39,439 nucleotides of DNA. It comes from Gammaproteobacteria bacterium (lineage in GTDB: Bacteria; Pseudomonadota; Gammaproteobacteria; Steroidobacterales; GCA-2729495). The position numbers were made by a program, and so were the translations under genes. Below, in pieces: positions 24,609-33,482 of the stretch (positions are counted from its first letter, which is position 1; the number at the start of each line of letters is the position of its first letter). The notes beneath the pieces are model-generated. The model was not told where the DNA came from and did no database searches. It saw nothing but the letters and a program-made list of their open reading frames with translations. The stretch is taken from positions 1 to 39,439 of the forward strand of contig JASJBD010000059.1 of the NCBI GenBank assembly GCA_030066665.1, written 5' to 3'.

Positions 24609-26708
24609 TCAGCCCCGGCGGCGCTTTGGCTGTTCAGGCAAGCCGGTGTGCTGGGTCCGGAACTTGCCGGCGCGACGCCGGCGGCCCTCGGGTGTCTGGC
24701 CCGTTCCGCGCGGTTGCCAGGCCGGTACCAGGTGTCTCTCGCCATCCCCGATCAAGTCCGCCCGACCCATCCGGCGCAGTGCTGCTCGCAGCGTCGGCCA
24801 GTTCTCCGGATCGTGGTAGCGCAGAAACGCCTTGTGAAGTCGGCGCACTTTCAGACCGCGCGGCACCCGGACCCGCTCACTCCGCCGCGACACCCGGCGC
24901 AGCGGATTGCGCCGACTGTGATACATCGCCGTTGCCGTGGCCATGGGCGACGGCAGAAATGCCTGCACCTGGTCGGCCCGGAAGCCGTAGCGCTTCAGCC
25001 AAACCGCGAGTTCCAGCATGTCCTCGTCAGAGGTGCCCGGATGCGCCGCGATGAAGTACGGAATCAAATACTGCTCTTTACCGGCTTCCTCGGAATATCG
25101 ATCGAATAATTCCTTGAAGCGGTAATAGGACCCAATGCCCGGTTTCATCATTTTCGACAGTGGGCCTTCGCTGATCGCTTCAGGTGCGATCTTCAGGTAA
25201 CCGCCCGTGTGATGCTGCGCCAGTTCCTTGACGTATTCCGGCGACTCCACAGCCAGGTCGTAACGCACACCGGACGCAATCAATACCTTTTTTACGCCGT
25301 CGATTTCGCGCGCCTTCCGATACAGCCGAATGAGCGGTTTGTGGCTCGTGTCCAGGTTGGGGCAAATGCCGGGATATACGCAGGACGGCCGGCGGCAGGC
25401 CGCCTCGATCTTGCGGCTCTTGCACGCCAGCCGATACATGTTCGCCGTGGGCCCGCCCAGATCCGAAATGACGCCGGTAAAACCCGGGACTTTATCGCGC
25501 ACCGTTTCGATTTCGCGCAACACGGATTTCTCCGAGCGACTTTGAATAATGCGCCCCTCGTGTTCGGTAATCGAACAGAACGTGCAGCCGCCGAAACAGC
25601 CGCGCTGAATCGCAATCGAAAAACGAATCATCTCGTAAGCAGGAATTTTCGCGGCGCCATACGCGGGATGCGGCACCCGCTGATACGGCAGCTCATGAAT
25701 CGCGTCGAGTTCGGCTGTCTGCAACGGGATCGGCGGCGGGTTCAGCCAGATCTCGCGATCACCATGGCGTTGCACGAGCGGTCGGGCATTGCCGGGGTTC
25801 GATTCGAGATGGAGAATTCGCGACGCATGCGCGTACAACACCGGGTCGTCACGCACCTGCTCGAAAGCGGGTAAACGGATGAAGCTCTGGTCCCGTCGGT
25901 CGGGGGGCACGTCCCGTGGGAAACGCACCGTGTGACCGCCACGCCCCGAATCCTGCATGGCATAGGGATCGGGATGCGGATCGACCCGGCCAGGTGTATC
26001 CAGGTGTGTCGAATCGACCTCATACCAGTCATCCGGTAGCGTCCCGCGCACGAACGCCGTGCCGCGAATATCCGCGAGCCCGGCAATGGTCTCGCCGGCC
26101 GCGAGACGATGGGCGATCTCGGCAAGCTGGCGCTCCCCATTCCCGTAGACAAGGAGATCGGCCCGCGCGTCGAGTAACACGGAGCGGCGCACCTTGTCGG
26201 ACCAGTAGTCGTAGTGCGCAATGCGCCGCAGGCTCGCCTCGATGCCACCAACGATCAGCGGCACACCCGAATAGGCTTCCCGCAGTCTCTGTGCATAGAC
26301 AATCACGGCGCGATCCGGCCGCCTGCCAGCAGCACCGCCCGCGGTATACGCATCGTCGCGACGAACCCGACGGTCCGCCGTGTAGCGATTCACCATCGAG
26401 TCCATGTTGCCGCCGGTAATACCGAAGAAGAGCCGCGGCCGGCCGAGTCCGCGGAATGCATCGGCAGAGCAGTAGTCGGGCTGCGCCAGGATACCAACCC
26501 GGAACCCCTGGGCTTCGAGGAATCGCCCGACAATTGCCATGCCGAAGCTCGGGTGATCGACATAGGCATCGCCGGTCACGATGATGATGTCGCAGGTGTC
26601 CCAGCCCAGGGCCGCCATTTCCTGCCGGGTCGTCGGCAGAAACGGCGCCGCGCCGGCCGGCGCGTCCGGTGGTGGCGGGTACGAAAACAGGTTCCGCGCG
26701 GCTTTCAT
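24609..26708 (-). CDS. ygiQ: YgiQ-family radical SAM protein
   Basis: A cytoplasmic radical-SAM protein of 699 residues belonging to the widespread YgiQ family, whose reaction is not established. The iron-sulfur motif C-X3-C-X2-C is at Cys371, Cys375 and Cys378 ([12 protein letters not shown]). An N-terminal cobalamin-binding-like domain covers about 35-200, with [26 protein letters not shown] and [16 protein letters not shown], all family hallmarks. The C-terminal region has [19 protein letters not shown] and [17 protein letters not shown]. The last 60 residues are basic ([15 protein letters not shown]) as in other members. It is divergent from the NYN-LOTUS gene, with 71 bases between the starts. 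Confidence 0.95.
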   Translation of the reverse strand: MKAARNLFSYPPPPDAPAGAAPFLPTTRQEMAALGWDTCDIIIVTGDAYVDHPSFGMAIVGRFLEAQGFRVGILAQPDYCSADAFRGLGRPRLFFGITGGNMDSMVNRYTADRRVRRDDAYTAGGAAGRRPDRAVIVYAQRLREAYSGVPLIVGGIEASLRRIAHYDYWSDKVRRSVLLDARADLLVYGNGERQLAEIAHRLAAGETIAGLADIRGTAFVRGTLPDDWYEVDSTHLDTPGRVDPHPDPYAMQDSGRGGHTVRFPRDVPPDRRDQSFIRLPAFEQVRDDPVLYAHASRILHLESNPGNARPLVQRHGDREIWLNPPPIPLQTAELDAIHELPYQRVPHPAYGAAKIPAYEMIRFSIAIQRGCFGGCTFCSITEHEGRIIQSRSEKSVLREIETVRDKVPGFTGVISDLGGPTANMYRLACKSRKIEAACRRPSCVYPGICPNLDTSHKPLIRLYRKAREIDGVKKVLIASGVRYDLAVESPEYVKELAQHHTGGYLKIAPEAISEGPLSKMMKPGIGSYYRFKELFDRYSEEAGKEQYLIPYFIAAHPGTSDEDMLELAVWLKRYGFRADQVQAFLPSPMATATAMYHSRRNPLRRVSRRSERVRVPRGLKVRRLHKAFLRYHDPENWPTLRAALRRMGRADLIGDGERHLVPAWQPRGTGQTPEGRRRRAGKFRTQHTGLPEQPKRRRG

Positions 26709-26764
26709 AACCGTATTGTCGCACCAGGCCGCGGCGCCGCCAAAACGGACCCGATGCTGCGGCC

Positions 26765-26780
26765 TGCTAGAATTCCCGGA
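26765..26780 (+). promoter_or_regulatory. Extended -10 promoter implying a leaderless mRNA
   Basis: TGCTAGAAT (26765-26773) is an extended -10 element, one mismatch from TGnTATAAT. Six bases separate the hexamer from the ATG at 26780, so the expected transcript start falls on the A of the start codon. No Shine-Dalgarno sequence is present upstream of that ATG, which agrees. No good -35 is visible, and an extended -10 can work without one. Confidence 0.5.
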
Positions 26781-27538
26781 TGAACGACGAACCGAAAATC
26801 GCAGTATTCGTAGACTTCGAAAACCTGGCTTTGGGGGTCAAGGACCTCAAGGGCGCGAAATTTCGAATCGAACTGATCATCAAGCGCCTGCTGGAAAAGG
26901 GACGACTCGTCTACAAAAGAGCCTATTGCGACTGGAGCCAATACCAGGAATTCGTGCGGGAGTTTCACCAGCTCGGAATCGAACTGGTCGATATTCCACG
27001 CTCCCGGGCCAGCGGCAAGAACAGCGCCGACATCCGGATGGTCGTGGACGCCATCGATCTTTGCTATGCCAAGACTCATATCGACGTGTTTGCGTTGTTG
27101 ACGGGTGACAGTGATTTTTCGCCACTGGTTTCGAAGCTGAAAGAAAACGACAAACGTGTGCTTGGCTGCGGCGTGCGAAATTCGACGTCGAATATTCTCG
27201 CGGCGAGTTGCGACGAGTTCGTTTACTACGACGACCTGATCGAAGTGTCTCGCAAACGCAGCACCCGCAAGACGAAAAAGAAGACGCGGACCTCCAAGAA
27301 ACAACAGGGCGTCGATCGCATCGTCGAGATGGTCGAATCGCTGCAATCTGATTACGACTCCGTGTGGGGCTCGATGGTCAAACAGGCAGTGAAGCGTGTC
27401 TACCCGGACTTCAGCGAGGCTTACCACGGCTTCGGGAGTTTCTCTGCGATGCTGGAAGAAGCTGAAAAGCAGGGCCTGCTGAAACTCGATTTCGACGAAG
27501 GCCGGGGCAATTACAAGGTGGCGACTGCCGCGCGATGA
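26780..27538 (+). CDS. NYN-domain ribonuclease-like protein with C-terminal LOTUS/OST-HTH domain
   Basis: This is a predicted RNA-processing protein of 252 residues. The NYN (PIN-like nuclease) domain spans about 5-155. Its acidic metal-binding residues appear intact: Asp12 (VFVDFEN), Asp84 and Asp90 ([12 protein letters not shown]), and Asp110/Asp112 ([11 protein letters not shown]). A very basic linker follows (about 160-175, [18 protein letters not shown]). The C-terminal 75 residues fit an OST-HTH/LOTUS fold ([19 protein letters not shown], then [19 protein letters not shown]), a winged-helix module that binds RNA. The architecture equals the bacterial NYN plus OST-HTH proteins annotated as LabA/DUF88 family. 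The stop overlaps the next start (ATGA), so expression is coupled to an exported SRPBCC protein. Confidence 0.9.
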   Translation: MNDEPKIAVFVDFENLALGVKDLKGAKFRIELIIKRLLEKGRLVYKRAYCDWSQYQEFVREFHQLGIELVDIPRSRASGKNSADIRMVVDAIDLCYAKTHIDVFALLTGDSDFSPLVSKLKENDKRVLGCGVRNSTSNILAASCDEFVYYDDLIEVSRKRSTRKTKKKTRTSKKQQGVDRIVEMVESLQSDYDSVWGSMVKQAVKRVYPDFSEAYHGFGSFSAMLEEAEKQGLLKLDFDEGRGNYKVATAAR

Positions 27539-28113
27539 ACCGCGTGGCTCTCGCGGCGCTGCTGATGGTCTGCTGCGGCGTCGCGGCCGCCGTCGAACTA
27601 CACGACATGAAAGTCCGCAAGTCCGGCGGCCAGTTCCACGTCACCGCAGAGAGCACGATGGCGGCGCCCGTCGACTTCGTGTACGCGATACTCGTCGACT
27701 ACGAGAATTTCCATCGGCTGACCAGCGGCATCGCCGAGACGCGGCCGCTCCCGCCGGCTGAAGACGGGGCGTTACTCAGTTACACACGGATCGATAGCTG
27801 TGTCTGGTTTTTCTGCCGCGAAATCGAACGCGTGGAGCGGGTATTTCTCGAGCCAAATCGCTCGGTGGCCACCGAAGCGCTGCCGGAACACAGTGACTTC
27901 AAGGTATACACCACACAATGGCTGCTGCAGCCCGACGCGGGGTCGACGCGGATCAGCTTCGAGGCAACCATGCACCCCGATTTCTGGGTGCCGCCGCTGA
28001 TTGGCGGCTGGGCAATTCGCAACAAATTGAAGCGCACGGCAGAGCAGGTGGGCTCTCAAATCGAGTACATGTTTCAGAATGGGCTGAGCCTTGCAGATCT
28101 GCCAGCGGAGTAA
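27535..28113 (+). CDS. Exported SRPBCC (START-like) protein
   Basis: A 192-residue protein with a signal peptide ([21 protein letters not shown]) followed by an SRPBCC/polyketide-cyclase-like domain. The family pattern is in FHVTAESTMAAPVDFVYAILVDYENFHRLTSGI, with the typical V-A-P-V-xx-V-Y-x-x-L-xD-Y segment. The long closing helix is at the C-terminus (IRNKLKRTAEQVGSQIEYMFQN). Three cysteines (two in VWFFCRE and DSCVW) could pair. It should act in the periplasm on a lipid or other apolar ligand that I cannot name. Its start overlaps the NYN-LOTUS stop by four bases, and the dienelactone-hydrolase-like gene follows after six bases, so all three are one transcript. Confidence 0.82.
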   Translation: MNRVALAALLMVCCGVAAAVELHDMKVRKSGGQFHVTAESTMAAPVDFVYAILVDYENFHRLTSGIAETRPLPPAEDGALLSYTRIDSCVWFFCREIERVERVFLEPNRSVATEALPEHSDFKVYTTQWLLQPDAGSTRISFEATMHPDFWVPPLIGGWAIRNKLKRTAEQVGSQIEYMFQNGLSLADLPAE

Positions 28114-28119
28114 TCGAAC

Positions 28120-29199
28120 ATGCTGAAGTGGTTGCGACGCCTGGTGCTCCTCGTAGTGATATTGCTGGCCGTCTACGGTGGCATCCAGCTCTGGCCAAAG
28201 AACGACACCGTCGTCAACGTCTTTTACGAAACCAGCTTCGATGCGACGCCTTACGGCGTGGTGGGCTTTCCGACTTTCAATGCGATGAGCGGTCGCGATA
28301 TTGCCGACGGCGGCCGCACGGCCGCGAAACAGATAACGGGCGGCACGCTCGCCCTGCCGCCCGATGCGTCGGCGGTTAACCGGGTTCCCGCGATGATAAT
28401 CCTGCACGGTTCCGGCGGGGACTGGAGCGGCCGTAGCGTCAATCTCGCCATGAAGCTGGCGCGCAACGGCATTGCCGGACTTGCGGTCGACACTTTCGCC
28501 GCGCGCAATCTGCGCACCACCGACGATTACATGGCACGCCTGCAGAAGGCGCCGATTCAAACGCAGATGGCGGATGCTCTGAGCGCGCTCCAGGCGCTGC
28601 AGGAACACCCGTTTGTCGATCCCGCGCGCATCGGGGTCACTGGCTTTTCACTGGGTGCGGGCTCGACGCTCTACATGATGTTCGAGCCGGTCATCGAAAA
28701 CGTGCTCGGCAAGGACGGACCGCGTTTTTCCGCCTACGCGATGTTCTACGGCGGCTGCAGGGTGGATTTCGAGGACTTCCGAGTCGAGGGCAGCCCGCTG
28801 CTGATCATGATGGGCGAGGCCGACGAATCCATGTCGATTCCGGCCTGCGAGGCCTTCCGCGACCGGTTGCGTGATATGGGCGTGGATGTGGCACTGAAGG
28901 TTTACCCCGGTGCCGGGCATGGCTGGGACAATCCGTATCCACAACAGTTCTTTCCGGACGCGGTCGTGACGCGGGATTGCCTGATGAAGTGGATGAACGA
29001 TGGCAACATCATCGAGGTGAACAGCGGTCAGTCGATGGACACGCCGGTCGGCGCTGTTCGCGCCATGGCAGGCTGCATGAACCGCGACGGTTACACAATG
29101 GGGTATAACGAGAATGCGGATCGCCAATCCTTTATCGATTTATGGCAGTTCCTGCGCCGGACGTGGCAACTCGGCGGTCCGGAACTGCCCATTCTGTAA
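28120..29199 (+). CDS. Dienelactone-hydrolase-like alpha/beta hydrolase, membrane-anchored
   Basis: This hydrolase of 359 residues has an N-terminal hydrophobic helix (about 7-24, RLVLLVVILLAVYGGIQLW) that serves as membrane anchor or uncleaved signal, so the catalytic domain is probably periplasmic. The triad can be read directly: Ser177 in GVTGFSLGAG, Asp235 in MMGEADESMS and His267 in PGAGHGWDNP. AMIILHGSGGDW is the oxyanion-hole strand. The spacing and the AGHGW box fit the dienelactone hydrolase family, although the usual DLH nucleophile is Cys and here it is Ser. The C-terminal 60 residues are an extension with no match I know. The substrate is unknown. A GGAG site precedes the ATG. Confidence 0.85.
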   Translation: MLKWLRRLVLLVVILLAVYGGIQLWPKNDTVVNVFYETSFDATPYGVVGFPTFNAMSGRDIADGGRTAAKQITGGTLALPPDASAVNRVPAMIILHGSGGDWSGRSVNLAMKLARNGIAGLAVDTFAARNLRTTDDYMARLQKAPIQTQMADALSALQALQEHPFVDPARIGVTGFSLGAGSTLYMMFEPVIENVLGKDGPRFSAYAMFYGGCRVDFEDFRVEGSPLLIMMGEADESMSIPACEAFRDRLRDMGVDVALKVYPGAGHGWDNPYPQQFFPDAVVTRDCLMKWMNDGNIIEVNSGQSMDTPVGAVRAMAGCMNRDGYTMGYNENADRQSFIDLWQFLRRTWQLGGPELPIL

Positions 29200-29220
29200 C
29201 CACTGGCCGGAGCCTTCAGC

Positions 29221-29712
29221 ATGAGTCGTACCAGTCCGATGGTCCGCAGCGCGTTGTTCGTCAGCGACCTGGAAGCCTCGACACGTTTCTACCAGGACAT
29301 TCTCGGTCTCGACGAAACCTGGTACGCGGGAGACCTCACCGATGGTAACGCGCATGAATTGCTGGGCATGCCTGCGTCGGCCGTGACCCGTGCCCGGATT
29401 CTGAAAGCACCGGGCCCGGCCTGGGGCATGGTGGGCTTGTTCGAAGTCAGCGACCCGGTACCACCGGTCGTGCAGCGACAACCGGATTCCATCAACCTGG
29501 GCGAGACCTGCCTGGTTTTCTACTGCGCCGATCTGGATCCGGTCGTCGAGCGACTGACCGCGGGCGGCCACCGGATCCTGTGCGCGCCGGTACGATTGCG
29601 CATCGGCGACGCGGAGCGACAGCGTGAAATGTGCTTTCGTGATCCTGACGGTGTGTTGATAAACCTGATCGAGTGGGACCCCGATGAACCGCGCCGGCCG
29701 GAGCAGGCCTGA
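29221..29712 (+). CDS. VOC-superfamily (glyoxalase/bleomycin-resistance-like) protein
   Basis: A cytoplasmic protein of 163 residues with the paired beta-alpha-beta-beta-beta layout of the vicinal-oxygen-chelate fold. The first module opens MVRSALFVSDLEASTRFYQDILGLDE, and the second contains NLGETCLVFYCADLDPVVERLTAGGHR and ends in the hallmark FRDPDGVLINLIEW. His and Glu positions that would chelate metal are only partly conserved: the first strand has Ser where GloA has His. It may therefore be a metal-free or differently liganded member. Function is unknown. Its last 29 bases overlap the start of the nuclease lipoprotein gene. Confidence 0.85.
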   Translation: MSRTSPMVRSALFVSDLEASTRFYQDILGLDETWYAGDLTDGNAHELLGMPASAVTRARILKAPGPAWGMVGLFEVSDPVPPVVQRQPDSINLGETCLVFYCADLDPVVERLTAGGHRILCAPVRLRIGDAERQREMCFRDPDGVLINLIEWDPDEPRRPEQA

Positions 29713-30226
29713 GAGCTTGCGATCCTGCTGGCCACTGCGGACGTGCCTGGCGGTACTGCTCGCACTGGTCCTGGTCGCATGCGTCGAGGAACGCGGCGGC
29801 GACGGTGCGACCGCATTTTCGCGCGATGAGTTTATTTTTGCTCGCGTCACGCGCGTCTACGACGGCGATACTTTCGCCGCCACCACGGCAGCCAACCAGC
29901 GTATTCGCGTACGCCTCGCGGAAATCGACGCGCCGGAAAAAGGCCAGCCCTGGTCGAATCGCGCCCGGCGGCGCCTGACCGAACTCGTCGACGGGCGAGA
30001 CGTGTCGATTCGCCTGTTCGACGTCGACACCTATGGGCGCATCGTTGGCCGAATCTTCGTCGACGATATCGACGTCAATGCACTGCTGGTCGCCGAAGGC
30101 CTCGCGGCGGTCTATCGACGGTATGCCGAAGACCAACACCTCTACGAGCTCGAAGCCCGGGCCCGCCGGCAGCAACTCGGATTCTGGAGTTCCGACTATC
30201 GTCCCCGCGGAGCCGGCGGCAGCTAG
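29684..30226 (+). CDS. Staphylococcal-nuclease-like (SNase) lipoprotein
   Basis: A thermonuclease-family protein of 180 residues. An N-terminal signal ends in a lipobox (LALVLVAC, Cys at about 33), so it should be tethered on the outer face of a membrane. The SNase core carries TRVYDGDTF (calcium-site Asp), RVRLAEIDAPEKGQPW (catalytic Arg and acidic pair) and DTYGRIVGRIFV (second catalytic Arg), followed by the ALLVAEGLAAVYRRY segment. The catalytic residues look complete. The start at 29684 is read from within the VOC gene and overlaps it by 29 bases. It ends three bases before the stop of the convergent NADP-binding protein gene. Confidence 0.88.
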   Translation: MNRAGRSRPESLRSCWPLRTCLAVLLALVLVACVEERGGDGATAFSRDEFIFARVTRVYDGDTFAATTAANQRIRVRLAEIDAPEKGQPWSNRARRRLTELVDGRDVSIRLFDVDTYGRIVGRIFVDDIDVNALLVAEGLAAVYRRYAEDQHLYELEARARRQQLGFWSSDYRPRGAGGS

Positions 30227-30229
30227 GCC

Positions 30230-31036
30230 TCATTCAGCCGGGCGCACCTCGTATTCACGTTTTGGCCCCGTGTCCTTGCGCAGGTAATACTCGAACACCT
30301 GCTCACGCTCGCCGCGCATGTACGGCACCATGTAGAGCACGGCCATGCCTTCGAGATAACGGGCGTGGCGCAGCGGACCGACATCGGCGGATTCAAATCC
30401 CAGACCATCGATCAGCCGCATGACGGTTTGTTTGGCATCAGCGTCGTCGCCGGCCACCGGCACGGTCACAGGCCCGCCGGCATCGGCCGGATTCGCCATG
30501 ATGTGCGATCCCATCGCATTGAAAGCCTTGACCACCCGGGCGCCGGGCGCCCATTGCTGGACGAGCTCACCGCCCGAAGTATCCACGGCGATTTCCATCA
30601 GCCGGTCCGCATTGACGGTCAGCGCATTGGTGATGTCGATGATCAGCTTGCCGTCCAGGTGCTCTGCCATCGCAGCCAGCGTGGTCTCGGTCGCATGCCA
30701 CGGGATGGCCAGCACGATGATGTCTGCGTCAGACGCGGCCTGGGCTGCGGTCGCCGCGCGCGCGTTGTCGCCACTGTCGCGAACCAGCGTTTGCACCTTG
30801 TCCGCCGACGGATCGCGCGAACCGTAAACCACCGGATGTCCCAAGCGGGCGAAACGCGGCCCGAGGGCCGAGCCGACCCGGCCGGTGCCGATTACCGCGA
30901 TGGTTGCCGTTGCAGTCGAAGCTTGCGATTCGGATGCGGCTGACGGCATCGCCAGAGAGCCGAAAACGATTGGGACTATCAGCGTCATGACAAGACTCTT
31001 GCGGACTTTTGTTGGCTGGTATTTGTCAGAATACAT
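30230..31036 (-). CDS. NADP-binding F420-reductase-like (NPD/ProC-like Rossmann) protein with signal peptide
   Basis: This 268-residue protein resembles the NADPH-dependent F420 reductase family (Rossmann domain of the ProC/6PGDH type). [23 protein letters not shown] at about 45 is the dinucleotide motif. [13 protein letters not shown] carries a Ser-Arg that favours NADP, and [16 protein letters not shown] is the family active-site phrase. What is odd is the N-terminus: the first 40 or so residues form a Sec-type signal ([22 protein letters not shown]) rather than the family start, so the enzyme appears exported. No twin-arginine motif is present. The ATG at 31036 has GAGTGAG upstream. Whether F420 or any cofactor is present in the periplasm is not known. 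Confidence 0.85.
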   Translation of the reverse strand: MYSDKYQPTKVRKSLVMTLIVPIVFGSLAMPSAASESQASTATATIAVIGTGRVGSALGPRFARLGHPVVYGSRDPSADKVQTLVRDSGDNARAATAAQAASDADIIVLAIPWHATETTLAAMAEHLDGKLIIDITNALTVNADRLMEIAVDTSGGELVQQWAPGARVVKAFNAMGSHIMANPADAGGPVTVPVAGDDADAKQTVMRLIDGLGFESADVGPLRHARYLEGMAVLYMVPYMRGEREQVFEYYLRKDTGPKREYEVRPAE

Positions 31037-31094
31037 GACTCACTCGGCAGATTGACTGGCGGTCGCGCGAGTCGGTCGCGCACCCGTCGCGGTT

Positions 31095-31102
31095 GGTATA
31101 TC
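31095..31102 (+). promoter_or_regulatory. Possible -10 region of the UDP-glucuronate decarboxylase gene
   Basis: GGTATATC (hexamer TATATC, preceded by TG) lies 37 bases before the ATG of the decarboxylase gene, a reasonable leader length. No convincing -35 is seen. A 9-base direct repeat (CGGTCGCGC) lies slightly upstream at about 31067-31090. Confidence 0.3.
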
Positions 31103-31139
31103 CTGCCGGCCAGCCTACAACAAGAATCCCTGGGCAGTC

Positions 31140-32081
31140 ATGAAAAGAGTATTAGTGACCGGCGGCGCCGGTTTCCTCGGATCTCACCTGTGCGAAAAGC
31201 TGGTAGACGCCGGTAACGATGTCATTTGTGTCGAGAATTTCTATACCGGAACGAAAGCCAATATCGCGCATTTGTTGTCGAACCCCTACTTCGAGGTCGT
31301 GCGGCACGATGTGACGTGGCCACTCTATGTCGAGGTCGACGAAATCTACAACCTGGCCTGCCCGGCGTCCCCGATTCACTATCAATTCGACCCGGTCCAG
31401 ACGACCAAGACGAGCGTCCACGGGGCAATCAACATGCTCGGCCTGGCGAAACGCGTGAAGGCCAAGGTGCTGCAGGCGTCAACCAGCGAAGTCTATGGCG
31501 ACCCGACCGAGCATCCACAGCGCGAGGAATACTGGGGCAATGTCAATCCGATCGGGATCCGCTCCTGTTATGACGAAGGCAAGCGCTGCGCCGAAACGCT
31601 GTTTTTCGATTACTACCGACAACACAACCTGCGAATCAAGGTCGCGCGCATCTTCAATACTTATGGGCCACGCATGCACCCGAACGATGGTCGCGTGGTG
31701 TCCAATTTCGTCGTTCAGGCGCTGCGGGGCGAGCCAATTACCATCTACGGCGACGGGCAGCAGACACGGTCGTTCTGCTTCGTCGACGAGCTCGTCGACG
31801 GGCTGATGCGGCTGATGAATTCCGGCGACGAGGTCACCGGACCGATCAATCTCGGCAACCCCGCGGAATTCACGATACTGGAGCTCGCGGAACTGGTGGT
31901 GGAACTCACCGGGTCGAAGTCCAGTATCGATCGTAAACCCTTACCCCAGGATGATCCGACCCAGCGTCAACCGGACATCACGAAGGCGAAAGAAATCCTC
32001 GGTTGGGAACCGGGCATTCAGCTTCGGGACGGCCTGCAGCGGACAATCGCGTACTTCGACAAGCTGCTGAAAAGCAGCTGA
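31140..32081 (+). CDS. uxs: UDP-glucuronic acid decarboxylase (UDP-xylose synthase)
   Basis: An extended SDR of 313 residues. It converts UDP-glucuronate to UDP-xylose via a 4-keto intermediate, supplying pentose for surface polysaccharide. The NAD motif GGAGFLG is at 8-14. The catalytic set is Ser/Thr-Ser-Glu in QASTSEVYG (114-117) with Tyr144 and Lys148 in [45 protein letters not shown] and [21 protein letters not shown] are near-diagnostic for UXS. The length matches single-domain cytosolic UXS, without the ArnA formyltransferase fusion. No other sugar-nucleotide or glycosyltransferase gene is near. It is convergent with ttcA. Confidence 0.94.
   Translation: MKRVLVTGGAGFLGSHLCEKLVDAGNDVICVENFYTGTKANIAHLLSNPYFEVVRHDVTWPLYVEVDEIYNLACPASPIHYQFDPVQTTKTSVHGAINMLGLAKRVKAKVLQASTSEVYGDPTEHPQREEYWGNVNPIGIRSCYDEGKRCAETLFFDYYRQHNLRIKVARIFNTYGPRMHPNDGRVVSNFVVQALRGEPITIYGDGQQTRSFCFVDELVDGLMRLMNSGDEVTGPINLGNPAEFTILELAELVVELTGSKSSIDRKPLPQDDPTQRQPDITKAKEILGWEPGIQLRDGLQRTIAYFDKLLKSS
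32062..32079. other. Perfect GNRA-capped hairpin at the end of the uxs gene
   Basis: AGCTGCT-GAAA-AGCAGCT: a 7-bp stem with a GAAA tetraloop covers the last sense codons of uxs. No U-tract follows on either strand, so it is not a standard terminator. It could protect the 3' end of the mRNA or limit readthrough between the convergent uxs and ttcA genes. Confidence 0.4.
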
Positions 32082-32117
32082 TTGTGCAGCGCCAAACCAT
32101 CACCGACCGGGCTGCAA

Positions 32118-32930
32118 TCAGCCGGCAGCGGCCTCGATGAGCGGCGCTGGTTCCGATCGAGAGATAGACAGTCCCTCGAAATCGAACAGCTCCGGATCTG
32201 CCAGCTGGCTGGGCGCGACATTCTGCATGGCGCTGAAAATCGCGTTGATTCGCCCGGGGTGCTGACGTTCCCAATCGGACAGGAGCTGCTTGATCTGCTG
32301 TCGCTGCAGGTTGGGCTGCGAGCCGCAGAGGTTGCAGGGGATAATGGGAAACTCACGCAGGCGCGCGTAGCGAGCGAGGTCGCGCTCGGCGCAATAAGCG
32401 AGCGGCCGGATTACGATGTTGCGACCGTCGTCGGAGCGCAGTTTCGGCGGCATCGCCGCGAGCCGCGAACCGAAGAACATATTCAGGAACAGCGTCTCGA
32501 CTATGTCGTCGCGATGATGGCCCAGCGCAATCTTGCTGGCGCCGATTTCCTCCGCAAACCCGTATAGCGTCCCGCGCCGAAGCCGGGAACACAGGCCGCA
32601 GGTCGTCGCGCCATCCGGGATCTTTTCGCGCACCACCGAGTAGGTGTCTTTCTCGACGATGTGATACTCGATACCGAGACCGTCGAGGTAACGCGGCAGC
32701 ACGTCTGCCGGGAAGCCGGGCTGTTTCTGGTCCATGTTTACCGCGACGAGCTGGAAATTCACCGGCGCCCGCTCACGCAGCGTCATCAAAATGTCGAGCA
32801 GCGCGTAGGAATCCTTGCCACCGGACAGGCAAACCATGATCCGGTCGCCGTCCTCGATCATGTTGTAGTCGCCAATGGCCTTGCCGACCTTGCGGCAGAG
32901 GCCCTTCTGGAGTTTCTCTCGAGTTGCCAT
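32118..32930 (-). CDS. ttcA: tRNA 2-thiocytidine(32) synthetase TtcA
   Basis: TtcA thiolates cytidine 32 in certain tRNAs using ATP and an iron-sulfur cluster. The 270-residue protein has the PP-loop SGGKDS (36-41), the first Cys pair C-X2-C at Cys111/Cys114 ([12 protein letters not shown]) and the second at Cys199/Cys202 (IPCNLCGSQ). [18 protein letters not shown] and [15 protein letters not shown] are close family matches. The ATG at 32930 is preferred; a TTG at 32939 would add three residues. It lies 70 bases downstream of the bufferin operon on the same strand, separated by two tandem hairpins, so it probably has its own promoter or is transcribed at a reduced level by readthrough. Confidence 0.95.
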   Translation of the reverse strand: MATREKLQKGLCRKVGKAIGDYNMIEDGDRIMVCLSGGKDSYALLDILMTLRERAPVNFQLVAVNMDQKQPGFPADVLPRYLDGLGIEYHIVEKDTYSVVREKIPDGATTCGLCSRLRRGTLYGFAEEIGASKIALGHHRDDIVETLFLNMFFGSRLAAMPPKLRSDDGRNIVIRPLAYCAERDLARYARLREFPIIPCNLCGSQPNLQRQQIKQLLSDWERQHPGRINAIFSAMQNVAPSQLADPELFDFEGLSISRSEPAPLIEAAAG

Positions 32931-32953
32931 CGCGTCCAACCGTGTTGCAGCCT

Positions 32954-33000
32954 GCGCCCCGTTGCGGGGCGCCTAGCCTACACGCGGCGGCCGCGAGGCT
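32954..33000 (-). other. Two tandem GC hairpins between the bufferin operon and ttcA
   Basis: The first hairpin (32954-32972) is an 8-bp perfect stem GCGCCCCG / CGGGGCGC with a 3-base loop. The second (32975-33000) pairs AGCCT with AGGCT and, inside, CGCGG with CCGCG. No U-run follows. They begin directly after the DoxX stop. Likely roles are transcript-end protection or partial termination. Confidence 0.45.
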
Positions 33001-33480
33001 CTAGTCGGCGCGCCGGGCCATCAGCCCATCGATCGATAACCGGCCCGGCCCATAGACGAGGATCGGCAACAGCATGGCAGCCCAGGGCAGGTGGAAATTG
33101 GCCCAGGCATCCGGAATCGTCAGTTGAATAATGCCAGTCATGATCAACAATCCAAACGCCGCGAAGCGCGTGCCAAATCCCAGCACGAGCATGATCGGCA
33201 GGGCCGTTTCGCCGATACCGGACAGGAATGCCATCAGGTCAGGCAACGGGTAAGCGAATTCCGCACCGAACAGGTGCAACTTGAACTCGGACGAGAACAG
33301 GTAGGACGCGCTCGGCGAGACCGAGAAGAAGCCGTCCCACTTCGTCAGCCCGGATTTCCAGAAGGGCAACGCAACGGTCACGCGCAACACCAACTGTACG
33401 AGCGACATCGGTATGCGATTCGCCCAGTTCATCAGCCGGTCGAGTACTCCGAGGTCCAAATTCGTGGCGCTAACAGACAT
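33001..33480 (-). CDS. DoxX-family membrane protein of the bufferin operon
   Basis: An inner-membrane protein of 159 residues with four predicted transmembrane helices (about 27-45, 82-103, 106-124, 130-146). The DoxX motif is VLRVTVALPFWKSGLTKWDGF, and the conserved GETALPIMLVLGFGTRFAAFGLL is in the middle. DoxX-like proteins are regular fourth members of bufferin/Hvf operons, and in Caulobacter the equivalent is called BufD. Its job there is not settled; a redox or peptide-handling role has been suggested. The gene begins two bases after the bufC stop, and GGGAG lies seven bases upstream. It is the last gene of the operon. Confidence 0.88.
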   Translation of the reverse strand: MSVSATNLDLGVLDRLMNWANRIPMSLVQLVLRVTVALPFWKSGLTKWDGFFSVSPSASYLFSSEFKLHLFGAEFAYPLPDLMAFLSGIGETALPIMLVLGFGTRFAAFGLLIMTGIIQLTIPDAWANFHLPWAAMLLPILVYGPGRLSIDGLMARRAD

Positions 33481-33482
33481 AT

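Noticed and set aside
31067-31090. CGGTCGCGC direct repeat upstream of uxs
   Set aside because: Only two short GC-rich copies; likely chance in this base composition.
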